Assembly: GCA_963704005.1 (NCBI GenBank)
Contig: CAVPGJ010000004.1
Location: 496,001 to 560,000 of the forward strand
Length of the DNA stretch: 64,000 nt
From: AC-32 sp963704005
GTDB lineage: Bacteria > Actinomycetota > Thermoleophilia > Gaiellales > Gaiellaceae
Reading direction: 5' to 3'
Below are positions 37,932 to 46,214 of this stretch, one piece after another; the stretch's first letter is position 1, and each line of letters begins with the position of its first letter. The notes below the pieces were generated by a model. It worked only from the letters and a program-made list of their open reading frames with translations, was not told where the DNA came from and made no database searches. Made by a program: the position numbers and the translations under genes.

Positions 37932-39095
37932 GTGGGAGACTCGCAGAGCCTCACCCCCGAGGAGCAGCTCGCCCTCGCTCGAGAGCAGTTCGAGCAGGCG
38001 ACCGACTTCACCGTCGCCGTCGAGGAGGAGTTCGCAGTCCTCGACCCCGAGACGCTCTCGCTGACGAATCGCTTCGAGGAGCTGCAGGCCGCCGCGCAGG
38101 GCACGCCGCTCGAGCCGCATCTCGTCGGCGAGCTGATCGCCTCCGAGGTCGAGGTCCGCACCGGCCGCTGCCAGACCTTCGACGAGGCCGCCGCGCTTCT
38201 CGGCGAGCGCCGCGCCCAGCTGCACGAGCTGGCCGAGCCGCTCGGGATCGCCCTCGCCGGCACCGGCACGCACCCGTGGAGCCCGTGGCAGGACCAGCGG
38301 ATCATCGACACGCCGCACTACCGCCGCAACGACGAGATCCTCCAGTACGTCGTCTGGCGCAACAACAGCTTCGGCCTCCACGTCCACGTGGCGATCAAGG
38401 GGCCGGACCGGGCGATCGCCGTCTGCAACGCGCTCCGCAACTTCCTGCCCGAGCTGCTCGCCCTGAGCGCCAGCTCACCGTTCGTCGAGAACGTCAACAG
38501 CGGCCTGCACTCGGCGCGCACGCAGATCTTCACGCGAATGTTCCCGCGCTGCGGGATCCCGGACGACTATGACGGCTGGGACGCCTTCGAGCGCTACGTC
38601 CGCTTCCTCTACGACACGGGCTCGATCGACGAGCACACGCAGCTGTGGTGGAGCGTCCGGCCCCATCTCGCCTTCCCGACCATCGAGATCCGGATCTGCG
38701 ATGCACAGCCCGACCTCGCCGAGGCGCGCTCTCTGGCGGCGCTCTGCCACGCGCTCACCGTCCGCATCGCGTGGGCGCTCGATCAGGGCGAGCCACTACC
38801 GGACCACCCGCGGCGCCTGCTCGAGGAGAACCTCTGGCGCGCGATCCGCTACGGGCTCTCGGGCGAGCTGATCGACCTCTCCACCGGCCAGGTGCGACCG
38901 GCGCGCGCCCACCTCGAGCGCCTGGTCGAGTGGGTGCTGCCGGCCGCCGAGGAGGTCGGCGCGGCTCCGCACCTCTCGATTCCCGCCGCCAACGCGGCCG
39001 AGCGCCAGATCGCCCGCCACCGCGAGGGCGCGACGCTCGAGGAGATCTATGCCGAGCAGGTCGCAATCGCGCGCAGCGCTGCGATCCCGGGCTGA
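37932..39095 (+). CDS. Glutamate--cysteine ligase family 2 (GCS2/YbdK) carboxylate-amine ligase
   Basis: 387 residues. Begins DFTVAVEEEFAVLDPETLSL, the substrate-binding Glu-rich start of GCS2 enzymes, then GTHPWSPW, NNSFGLHVHVAIKGPD, SASSPF and EIRICDAQPD. These proteins have weak gamma-glutamylcysteine or other carboxylate-amine ligase activity; in actinobacteria some serve ergothioneine or mycothiol-linked roles. GTG 37932 has TAATGT six bases upstream (leaderless). The last 49 bases overlap the convergent DyP peroxidase gene. Confidence 0.88.
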   Translation: MGDSQSLTPEEQLALAREQFEQATDFTVAVEEEFAVLDPETLSLTNRFEELQAAAQGTPLEPHLVGELIASEVEVRTGRCQTFDEAAALLGERRAQLHELAEPLGIALAGTGTHPWSPWQDQRIIDTPHYRRNDEILQYVVWRNNSFGLHVHVAIKGPDRAIAVCNALRNFLPELLALSASSPFVENVNSGLHSARTQIFTRMFPRCGIPDDYDGWDAFERYVRFLYDTGSIDEHTQLWWSVRPHLAFPTIEIRICDAQPDLAEARSLAALCHALTVRIAWALDQGEPLPDHPRRLLEENLWRAIRYGLSGELIDLSTGQVRPARAHLERLVEWVLPAAEEVGAAPHLSIPAANAAERQIARHREGATLEEIYAEQVAIARSAAIPG

Positions 39096-40432
39096 AAGAG
39101 GTACTCGCCGCCGCGCATGCGCACGAACGCGGGCTGGGGCGAGAGGAAGGCGGGCGGGTCGCCCTGGAGCGTCATCTTCCCGTGCGGGTCCTCCGGAGCG
39201 AGCAGGAAATCCTTGTCGTCGCCGAGCTTGAAGACGTTGCCGTCGCTGAGCCAGGCGGTCTGCACCGTCTCGAACTGGCGCTCGAGGCTCGCGACGAAGC
39301 ACGTGAAGACGAGACCGCGGTCGATGCCGTCCTCGGTCGCGGGATCCTCCGTCGTCGGCCCGTAGGAGACGCCGCGGCGGATCATCCGGTGGCGCAGCGA
39401 GAGCGAGCCGCCCCAGCCGAGCGCGTCGCGCGGGTTGGCGCGCCGGATGTGCGCGCCGAGTGGGCAGCGTTGGCCAGAGAGGTCGTCGCCGTAGAGGAAG
39501 TCGTCCACCCGCCCCGGGTCGGCCGCCAGCTCCGGGTCGGGCCGGTGCGGCGAGAGGACGAGCGGTGTCCCGTCCCGCCAGCGGCCCATGATCTTCGCGG
39601 CGACCAGCTCCGCGTCCCCGCCCGTCGCCGCCGCGTGCTCGCGGAGGAAGCGGGTGAACAGCGGCACGTCCATGAAGTACTTGCGGTAGACCATGTAAGT
39701 GCCGTTGCGTCCGAAGGGCTCGACCGGCGCGTCCGGCAGCTCGGCGTCCTCGTCCTCGTAGCCGAGGATGAACTCGCCGGGCTTGAGCGGGCGCCAGGCC
39801 CGCCACGGCTCGGGCGTTCCCTCGCCGCGCTGGGGGGTGAGGCCGCTGCCGAGCACGGCGACGGCTCCCGCGCCCTCGACGTAGCCGAAGTGGTTGCGCC
39901 CGGAGGGCAGGTAGGCCGAGTGCTGCTCGTTGACGATCGCGCCGACGCTCTCCGCCTCCACGCGTAACCGCTCGACCTCGCGCTCCAGCCGCTCGGTGTC
40001 CGCCGCGTCGGCGCGCAGTAGTACGTGCGCCTCCCCGGTGCCGAGGCCGGACTCCCACTCCGACGGGCTGTTGCCTCCGACGTCGCCGAGCAGCGCGGCG
40101 CGCGCGGCCATCCCCTCGCGGAAGCCGTCCGAGAAGCTGGCGAGCGCCTCCTCCGGCAGGCCGAGCGCCTCCAGGCCGGCGTAGGTGAAGCGGATGTTGA
40201 GCGTCGTCTCCGGCTTGCCGTCGGTCCACGGCGCGGCGCTCGTCACCCGGTCGGCGAGCTGCTCCAGCCACGCGCGGGCGGCCTCGGGGTCGTCCACCCG
40301 CATGAACAGGAACTGCGCCTCCTGGAACCCGTACGGGCGCAGGACGTTCCCCTGGATGTCCGCCAGCTCGAGGCCGGGATCGCCGGGCGGACGGCGGCGG
40401 CGGAAACGCCGCAGGGCGGGGTGCGTGGCCAT
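39047..40432 (-). CDS. Dyp-type haem peroxidase with GxxEG in place of GxxDG
   Basis: 461 residues. Two ferredoxin-like domains: start ELADIQGNVLRPYGF and PLGAHIRRANPRD with the proximal haem His, typical of DyP peroxidases from the long (C/D-like) group. The distal GxxDG motif reads GYVEG (residues 183-187) after RNHF, so the catalytic Asp is replaced by Glu186. No Tat signal peptide is visible; the Arg-rich start (RRFRRRRPP) has no hydrophobic core, so it is likely cytoplasmic or encapsulated. ATG 40432. Divergent from two paralogous unknown genes (gap 56 bp). Confidence 0.9.
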   Translation of the reverse strand: MATHPALRRFRRRRPPGDPGLELADIQGNVLRPYGFQEAQFLFMRVDDPEAARAWLEQLADRVTSAAPWTDGKPETTLNIRFTYAGLEALGLPEEALASFSDGFREGMAARAALLGDVGGNSPSEWESGLGTGEAHVLLRADAADTERLEREVERLRVEAESVGAIVNEQHSAYLPSGRNHFGYVEGAGAVAVLGSGLTPQRGEGTPEPWRAWRPLKPGEFILGYEDEDAELPDAPVEPFGRNGTYMVYRKYFMDVPLFTRFLREHAAATGGDAELVAAKIMGRWRDGTPLVLSPHRPDPELAADPGRVDDFLYGDDLSGQRCPLGAHIRRANPRDALGWGGSLSLRHRMIRRGVSYGPTTEDPATEDGIDRGLVFTCFVASLERQFETVQTAWLSDGNVFKLGDDKDFLLAPEDPHGKMTLQGDPPAFLSPQPAFVRMRGGEYLFQPGIAALRAIATCSA

Positions 40433-40451
40433 CGAGCCGAACGTACCAGCC

Positions 40452-40480
40452 TTGACCCCCTCGCAGGCCTCCTCTAGCCT
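40452..40480 (+). promoter_or_regulatory. Promoter of the DyP-adjacent paralogue pair
   Basis: TTGACC (40452-40457) and TAGCCT (40475-40480) with a 17-bp spacer; ATG follows eight bases later at 40489, so the transcript is probably leaderless. Confidence 0.65.
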
Positions 40481-40488
40481 CGGACGCC

Positions 40489-41097
40489 ATGGCTCTCACG
40501 GCCAAAAAACGCGAAGAGATAGCCGTCCAGACACCGAGCCGCAACACCTGCGGCCGCGCGATAGCGATGACCCTCGCCAACCCGATCAAGCCCGGGCGCA
40601 GCAAGGTGCTCCGCTTCAACTTCTGGCTGACGCGGCGCTTTCCGCCGCTCCTCTGGCGGCTGCGCAAGCTCTCGTTCATCCACTTCCTGCGCTGGACGAT
40701 CGTCTCCGAGTTCCCCTTCAACGGCCCGCCGCAGGTCCCGGAGGAGCTGGGCCACGAGTACCTGCTCTTCGTCAGCAACTACAACGGCTACTGGATGCAG
40801 TACATCGACGCCTTCTACAGCGTCGTCCCCGACCAGATGGACTGGATCTGGGGCAACTGCTACGGCTATCCGAAGGGGCAGCCGGCCGGCGCGACCAAGC
40901 GCCTGATCCACAAGCTGGAGTTCACGGCCAGCCACTACTACTCGGCCTATCCGGAGGCCTCGGCGACGATGGTGCAGTCGGCGCTCGAGCTGAGGAAGCG
41001 CTTCGACCGCTTCCAGGCGGACATGCGTGACGCGAGCCCGGAGCGCTTCGAGGCCGCTTTCCGCCGTTTCGTCGCCGACGCGCAGAGGTACTTGTAG
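40489..41097 (+). CDS. Unknown protein, first of a paralogous pair next to DyP peroxidase
   Basis: 202 residues, soluble. Core segments: FIHFLRWTIVSEFPF, then HEYLLFVSNYNGYWMQYIDAF, MDWIWGNCYGYPKG and HYYSAYPEASATMVQSALELRKRF. The same order of motifs occurs in the next gene (HFARWVIVPQL, NEYLLFSADVDG, MDAVYSHCVAYPG, FSAYQDATVPEVREALELRRRL), so the two arose by duplication. I do not recognise a named family. The pattern could be a ferredoxin-like fold, as in DyP peroxidases, but this is only an impression. Its stop shares a base with the next start. Confidence 0.75.
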   Translation: MALTAKKREEIAVQTPSRNTCGRAIAMTLANPIKPGRSKVLRFNFWLTRRFPPLLWRLRKLSFIHFLRWTIVSEFPFNGPPQVPEELGHEYLLFVSNYNGYWMQYIDAFYSVVPDQMDWIWGNCYGYPKGQPAGATKRLIHKLEFTASHYYSAYPEASATMVQSALELRKRFDRFQADMRDASPERFEAAFRRFVADAQRYL

Positions 41098-41639
41098 TGC
41101 CGAGCAAGATCGGCCAGGCCTACACCTACCTGGCGTTGACCGCGATTCTGCCGGGCCGCTCGCAGGAGCTGCGCGAGGTCGTCGAGGCGTTCCCGCTCGC
41201 CGCCGGGAGCCCGTTCGCGCGCGTGGGCCGGGTGCACTTCGCCCGCTGGGTGATCGTGCCGCAGCTCGTCGAGGTCGGCCCGCCGCCCGAGGTGCCCGAC
41301 CGGCTGAACAACGAGTACCTGCTCTTCTCCGCGGACGTCGACGGCGACCTCGAGCCGTTCCTCGAGGCGCTCCGCATCGAGATCCCGGAGGTGATGGACG
41401 CGGTCTACTCCCACTGCGTCGCCTACCCCGGCGCGGCCGACCGGGACGGGTTCCAACGCTACTTCCGCCACAACCAGATCGAGACGACGTTTCCGTTCTC
41501 GGCCTACCAGGACGCGACCGTCCCGGAGGTGCGCGAGGCGCTCGAGCTCCGGCGGCGCCTGATCGACCTCGCCGTGCGCTCGCAGACGCTCGATGCCGCC
41601 GGGCTGCAGGAGGCGTACCGGCAGGTTTTCACCGGTTGA
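41097..41639 (+). CDS. Unknown protein, second of the paralogous pair
   Basis: 180 residues. GTG 41097 overlaps the previous stop, so the two are translated together, perhaps as a heterodimer. It shares the RW-x-I-x-P, EYLLF-S-x-x-x-DG and aromatic-CxxYPG motifs with its neighbour but differs widely elsewhere, so the duplication is old. No signal peptide or membrane segment. Function unknown. Synteny with DyP peroxidase, propeller protein and lipid enzymes suggests a role in peroxide or lipid oxidation (inference). Confidence 0.75.
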   Translation: MPSKIGQAYTYLALTAILPGRSQELREVVEAFPLAAGSPFARVGRVHFARWVIVPQLVEVGPPPEVPDRLNNEYLLFSADVDGDLEPFLEALRIEIPEVMDAVYSHCVAYPGAADRDGFQRYFRHNQIETTFPFSAYQDATVPEVREALELRRRLIDLAVRSQTLDAAGLQEAYRQVFTG

Positions 41640-41665
41640 CTCCCTGCGCGACCCCTTCCTACACT
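41636..41665 (+). promoter_or_regulatory. Promoter of the beta-propeller gene
   Basis: TTGACT (41636-41641) and TACACT (41660-41665), spacer 18 bp; start ATG 41698 with Shine-Dalgarno GAGGAGGGG at 41686-41694. The -35 overlaps the stop codon of the preceding gene. Confidence 0.7.
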
Positions 41666-41697
41666 GTGGAACGACTGCCCGATTGGAGGAGGGGAAG

Positions 41698-42903
41698 ATG
41701 TCGTCCAGGATCGCCATCGTCTTAGGCCTCACGCTCGCAGCGCTCGCCGTCACCGGGTCGAGCGCCACCGGAGCGCCGCAGGCCGCCAAGGTCGTTGGCG
41801 CTGTGTACTTCCAGACGAACTCGATGCCCAAGAACTACGTCCAGGTCCTCTTCCGCAGATCGAACGGCCTGCTGAAGAAAGGGCCGAAGGTCTACACCGG
41901 CGGCTCGGGCAACAACCAGGCGTCGCCGTTCGCCAAGTACGGCTTTGCCCTCCTCGATTCGGCGAACTCGGTCGTGCTGAGCAAGGACGGAAGGTTCCTG
42001 TTCGCCGTCAACGCCGGCTCGGACAGCGTCTCCTCCTTCCGGGTGACGAAGCACGGGCTCAAGCTCGTCAACCACCTCCCGACCGGCGGCGACCTTCCGG
42101 TCAGCGTCGCAACGGCGAAGAAGGGCAAGAAGACCCTGGTCTACGTCGTCAACGAGTGGAGCGGCACCATCGCCGGCTACACGGTCTCGTCCAACGGCAA
42201 GCTGCACAAGCTCGCTGGCTCGATGCGCTCGCTCTTCGATCCGGGCAAGAACAGCGCCGCCGCGATGATCGGCTTCAACGCCAACGCCTCGACGCTCACC
42301 GTCAGCGAGCGCGGCAAGATCTTCGACCCGGTCGCGATGAGCTTCATCGGCTCCGGTCCGGACATGATCGACACCTTCAAGGTCGGCGCCAACGGGCTGA
42401 CGGCGGCGCCGGTCGGCAACCCCTCGGTCGGCGAGGACCCGTTCGGGTTCGGCTACACGAAGAAGAACGTGCTCTTCATGACCGACTCGGGCGTCAACGG
42501 GACCGTCAGCACCTATTCGTTGAATACGGCAACCGGAACTGAGACTCCGCTCGACCACAAGGTGGCCGGCGGTAGCGCTCCCTGCTGGGTGGTGTTCTCG
42601 AAGAATCAGACGCACGCGTGGGTGACCAACTCGCTGACGAACTCGGTCTCGAGCTTCGCGCTCGGATCGAACGGCAGCCTCACCCTGCAGGGCGTGGTCA
42701 CGGCGACGAACAACTCCGCGCTCGACGAGGGGTCGAGCAGGGACGGGCGCTACCTGTACGTGATCAGCACCAAGGTCGTCGGCACCGTGTTCACGTCGAC
42801 CCTTGTCGACATCTACCGGACTGCCGCCGATGGCTCGCTCACGCACATCGGGAAGACGGGTGTCCTTCCCTTCCCCGGAGCGTCCGGGCTCGCCGCGTCC
42901 TGA
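41698..42903 (+). CDS. Secreted lactonase-like beta-propeller protein
   Basis: 401 residues. Signal peptide MSSRIAIVLGLTLAALAVTGSSATGA, then YVTN/lactonase-type repeats: VLSKDGRFLFAVNAGSDSVSSFRV, LVYVVNEWSGTIAGYTV, HAWVTNSLTNSVSSFAL, SSRDGRYLYVIS. This is the seven-bladed propeller of the 6-phosphogluconolactonase/muconate lactonising superfamily, though secreted members are often non-enzymatic binding proteins. Strong own promoter and ribosome binding site. Stands alone between the paralogue pair and the acyltransferase. Confidence 0.82.
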   Translation: MSSRIAIVLGLTLAALAVTGSSATGAPQAAKVVGAVYFQTNSMPKNYVQVLFRRSNGLLKKGPKVYTGGSGNNQASPFAKYGFALLDSANSVVLSKDGRFLFAVNAGSDSVSSFRVTKHGLKLVNHLPTGGDLPVSVATAKKGKKTLVYVVNEWSGTIAGYTVSSNGKLHKLAGSMRSLFDPGKNSAAAMIGFNANASTLTVSERGKIFDPVAMSFIGSGPDMIDTFKVGANGLTAAPVGNPSVGEDPFGFGYTKKNVLFMTDSGVNGTVSTYSLNTATGTETPLDHKVAGGSAPCWVVFSKNQTHAWVTNSLTNSVSSFALGSNGSLTLQGVVTATNNSALDEGSSRDGRYLYVISTKVVGTVFTSTLVDIYRTAADGSLTHIGKTGVLPFPGASGLAAS

Positions 42904-42943
42904 GGCGTCCGACACCCCCGTAGGCAGCCGGCCGCGCGTCCGC

Positions 42944-43570
42944 ATGGACGCGTGGCAGCGGGTGATGGGCGCCCTTCTCTGGGGGCCGATGAAGTCGCTC
43001 TACCGTCTCCAGGCCGAGGGGGTCGAGAACCTGCCTGCCGAAGGCGGCTACGTGCTCGCCTCGAACCACCTCTCCAACTTCGACCCCTGGGTTCTCGCCT
43101 ACCCGCTCTGGCCGCGGCGCCGGCTGCGCTCGATGGCGAAGGCCGAGCTCTTCAACCCGCTGCTGACCCCGCTGCTGCGTGCCTCAGGGGCGTTCCCGGT
43201 GCGACGCGGGGGGATGGACCGCGATGCGTACCGGACGGCGGTCGAGATCGTCCGCTCGGGCGAGGTGCTGCTCGTCTTTCCGGAGGGCGCGCGGCGCGGC
43301 AAGGGGCGATGGAAGGGGAAACGCCGGCGACAGCAGCAGGTGCAGAGCGGAGCGGCGCGGATCGCGCTCTCGGCCGGTGGCCCGATCGTGCCGGCGGCGC
43401 TGATCGGCACCGACCGGTTGACGCGACTCGGGCCGGTGCGGGTCTCGTTCGGCCGGCCGCTCGCCGCCGACGGCCTTGCGGACCGCAGCCGGCACGAGGC
43501 GGCTGCGTCGCTGACCGAGCGGCTGATGGCAGAGATCCGCGAGCTCGAAGCCGGCCTACGGGCCGGCTAG
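42944..43570 (+). CDS. 1-acyl-sn-glycerol-3-phosphate acyltransferase (PlsC-like)
   Basis: 208 residues. Transfers an acyl chain to lysophosphatidic acid or a related lysolipid at the membrane. The catalytic motif HxxxxD reads NHLSNFD (His about residue 38) and the phosphate-binding motif reads FPEGARRG. Further block VQSGAARIALSAGGPIVPAALIG. A short hydrophobic N-terminal segment. ATG 42944; the 3' end overlaps by 15 bases the convergent CNB-patatin phospholipase gene, so lipid acylation and deacylation genes face each other. Confidence 0.87.
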   Translation: MDAWQRVMGALLWGPMKSLYRLQAEGVENLPAEGGYVLASNHLSNFDPWVLAYPLWPRRRLRSMAKAELFNPLLTPLLRASGAFPVRRGGMDRDAYRTAVEIVRSGEVLLVFPEGARRGKGRWKGKRRRQQQVQSGAARIALSAGGPIVPAALIGTDRLTRLGPVRVSFGRPLAADGLADRSRHEAAASLTERLMAEIRELEAGLRAG

Positions 43571-45268
43571 CCAGGGGAACGCCGCCTTCAGCCGCGGCAA
43601 GGCTGCTTCCGCGGCGGCCTCGCCGTCTTCGACGAAGCGCCGACCGGTGCGGAAGCGACGCAGCTTGGCCTCGCCGACGTTTTCGTAGCGCGGCGTGATC
43701 ATCACGCGGGTGGCCGCGGTCGGGTCGGCCTCGACCCGGCTCTGCATGATCTCGATCGACCGCATGATCACCGCGATCGACGAGGGCGTCCGGCCGGCGG
43801 AGACCACTGATTCGGCCTCCCAATCGGCCTCGTCGGGCGGGGCGACGAGGCGCACGCCGACGACGGCGCGGGCGCCCATCCGCTCTGCGACGCTGGTCGG
43901 GACCGGGTTGAGGATGCCGCCGTCGACGAGGGTGTACGGGCCGATGCGGTGGGCCGGGAAGATCCCGGGGATCGACATCGTCGCCACGATGGCTTGCCAG
44001 ACGAGCCCGCGGTGGAGCACGACCTCCCGCCCGGTGGTCAGGTCGGCCGTGACGATCGCGAGCGGCATCTCCAGGTCATCGAAGGTGACCTCAGGGCCCA
44101 GCGAGCGCACGAAGCGGCGGAAGCTCCGGCTCGAGAGCAGCGAGCGATGCGGCAGCGCGGGGCGGAGGAGCAGGCCGCCGCCACGGTCGAGCAGGTCGGC
44201 ACACTCGTCCGGGGAGAACCCCGCCGCGTACATGCCCGCGACGCAGCCGCCGACGCTCGTGCCGGCCAGGTAGTCGGGCTTGAGGCCGAGGTGCTCGAGC
44301 GCCCGCAGGACGCCGCAGTGCGCGTAGCCGCGAATGCTGCCCGCCCCGAGCGCGAGCCCTACGGTCAGGCCCGCGATGTTGCGGGCGACCACGCCAAGGA
44401 CGCCGCCGGCCGGCGTCCCCGACGGGAGCAGGCCGTCCCGCAGCGCCTCTTCGTCCGCTGCCTGGAGATCGGGGACTCGCGCACCGTCGACTGCACCGTC
44501 GGCCAGCGTGACCGTGTGCGCCGGGTCGGGCGCACCATGTCGCTCCCGCGTCTGCACGAGAACGCTGTCGAAGCTCGTGAGCAGGTCGTCAATGGTCTCG
44601 CGGAGCCGGACGTGCGCAAACGAGCCCTTCCGCTCCGCGATCATCACGTGCGTGCCCGTTCTCGCCGGGGCGGTCCTCGCAGGGATCCGGTCGGGCGCCA
44701 GCGTCGCGAGCGCCGAGAGCTCCCGGGGCACGTCTTCGCCGACGACGAGCAACAGGGTCGAGCTCCGCGTGTGCCAGGCGACGCTAGAGGCGATGGCGTA
44801 GCCGAGCAGCGGCGGGCCGCCGGAGTCCCGGAGCAGCGTCAGCCGCCCGCGGAGGTCCCGGAGGCTGACGCGGTTCGTCTGCGCCAGCCGCTCGGCGAGC
44901 ACCGCGCTGACGTTCCGGTAGATCCGCGGGAAGCGGCTCGCCACCCGCTCGAGCTCGGCGCGGCTGAGAACGAGCACCTCCAGCTCCTCGGCGGCACGCA
45001 CCGTCCCCGCGGCCGGCTGGCCGGTGAGAAGCGACATCTCGCCGATCGCCGTCCCGGGGACGATCCGCCCGACATGGTGCTCCTGGCCGTGGCGGTCGGC
45101 GACGAGCACGTCGGCCCGGCCCGACTCGGCGATATACATCTCGCGTGGCGAGTCGCCCTCGGCGATCACGACCGAGCCGACCGGGAAGCGGCGCCTTGGC
45201 AGAGCGCCCAGGAAGCTCTTCAGCTCCTCGGTCTCGATGCCGTCGAAGAAGGCCGGGACTTCCTTCAT
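43556..45268 (-). CDS. Cyclic-nucleotide-binding domain fused to patatin-like phospholipase (NTE-like)
   Basis: 570 residues. N-terminal CNB domain (about 1-125): GSVVIAEGDSPREMYIAESGRADVLV, then GRIVPGTAIGEMSLLTGQPAAGTVRAAEEL, containing the phosphate-binding-cassette-like GEMSLLTGQPAAGTVRA. A middle linking domain (about 140-290), then the patatin domain: oxyanion loop GAGSIRGYAH, nucleophile elbow GTSVGG, catalytic Asp in LVDGGILNP. Architecture matches bacterial NTE/RssA-type lysophospholipases. Fourth gene of the oxylipin-like operon, 11 bases after the desaturase. Likely releases fatty acids from membrane lipid when its CNB domain is occupied (inference). Confidence 0.9.
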   Translation of the reverse strand: MKEVPAFFDGIETEELKSFLGALPRRRFPVGSVVIAEGDSPREMYIAESGRADVLVADRHGQEHHVGRIVPGTAIGEMSLLTGQPAAGTVRAAEELEVLVLSRAELERVASRFPRIYRNVSAVLAERLAQTNRVSLRDLRGRLTLLRDSGGPPLLGYAIASSVAWHTRSSTLLLVVGEDVPRELSALATLAPDRIPARTAPARTGTHVMIAERKGSFAHVRLRETIDDLLTSFDSVLVQTRERHGAPDPAHTVTLADGAVDGARVPDLQAADEEALRDGLLPSGTPAGGVLGVVARNIAGLTVGLALGAGSIRGYAHCGVLRALEHLGLKPDYLAGTSVGGCVAGMYAAGFSPDECADLLDRGGGLLLRPALPHRSLLSSRSFRRFVRSLGPEVTFDDLEMPLAIVTADLTTGREVVLHRGLVWQAIVATMSIPGIFPAHRIGPYTLVDGGILNPVPTSVAERMGARAVVGVRLVAPPDEADWEAESVVSAGRTPSSIAVIMRSIEIMQSRVEADPTAATRVMITPRYENVGEAKLRRFRTGRRFVEDGEAAAEAALPRLKAAFPWLAGP

Positions 45269-45279
45269 AGCGGGATGCC

Positions 45280-46203
45280 TCAGGCGCCGGCGCGGCGGAG
45301 CGCGCGCTGGTTCTCGTCCGGCGCGTTCACGTTCCAGACGAGACCCAGGCGCTCGAAGAGGCGGATCGTCAGGGCCCCGAGGTCGAGCTGCCGGCGGTCG
45401 AGCCCGAAGATCGCCGAGGCCGGGAAGGCGTGGTGGTTGTTGTGCCAGGACTCACCGAAGCTCGGCAGTGCGAGCAGGAAGTTGTTGCGACTCTCGTCCC
45501 GGGCCTTGTACGGCCGCGAGCCGAACATGTGACAGATCGAGTTGATGCTCCAGGTGATGTGGTGGCCGAGGAAGATGCGGACGAGGCCGCCCCAGACCAT
45601 CGCCTCGAACCCGAGCCAGAGCGTGCCGCCGACGGCGTAGCCGATCGCGAACGGGATCCCGAGCGTCAGCAGGATCCAGAGGAAGTAGAGGCGGTCGACC
45701 CTCCGCACCACCGGGTCGGCGTCGAGGTCGCGCCGGAAGCGGAGCTCCGACTCGGCGACCCCCTTCGTGCTGAAGAACCAGCCCATGTGCGCGTGCCAGA
45801 GGCCCTTGACCTTGCCCTTGAAGCCGGGGCCGGAGACGTGCGGCGAGTGCGGGTCGCCCTCGACGTCAGAGTACGCGTGGTGCTTGCGGTGCTCGCAGGC
45901 CCAGCCGATCACGCCGCCCTCGAGCGCGAAGCTGCCGAGGATCGCCAGCGCGCCGCGCATCGGCGCCGAGGTCTCGAAGGCCCGGTGCGTGAAGAGCCGG
46001 TGGTAGCCGACGCTGATCCCGACGCCGGTCAGCGTGTAGAAGACGAACAGGAGCGCCAGGTCGACGGGACGCACGGCCACTCCCCAGAAGAGCCCGAGCG
46101 CAATCAGCACGCCGATCATCGGGATGCTCACGCCGATCGCCGTCACGATCCGGCGCAGCAGGAAGTTCGGGGCGGGCAGCGCCTGGCTGGAGGCCGATTC
46201 CAT
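45280..46203 (-). CDS. Fatty acid desaturase (acyl-CoA Delta9 type)
   Basis: 307 residues, four transmembrane helices in two pairs, with the three di-iron histidine boxes HRLFTH, EHRKHHAYSD and HNNHHAFP. The arrangement is that of membrane acyl-CoA/acyl-lipid Delta9 desaturases. It needs an electron donor; the neighbouring NDH-2-like flavoprotein gene is 11 bases upstream. ATG 46203. Third gene of the operon. It supplies unsaturated chains that the oxygenase and phospholipase in the same operon could act upon (inference). Confidence 0.92.
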   Translation of the reverse strand: MESASSQALPAPNFLLRRIVTAIGVSIPMIGVLIALGLFWGVAVRPVDLALLFVFYTLTGVGISVGYHRLFTHRAFETSAPMRGALAILGSFALEGGVIGWACEHRKHHAYSDVEGDPHSPHVSGPGFKGKVKGLWHAHMGWFFSTKGVAESELRFRRDLDADPVVRRVDRLYFLWILLTLGIPFAIGYAVGGTLWLGFEAMVWGGLVRIFLGHHITWSINSICHMFGSRPYKARDESRNNFLLALPSFGESWHNNHHAFPASAIFGLDRRQLDLGALTIRLFERLGLVWNVNAPDENQRALRRAGA

Positions 46204-46214
46204 CGCCGAGGAGT

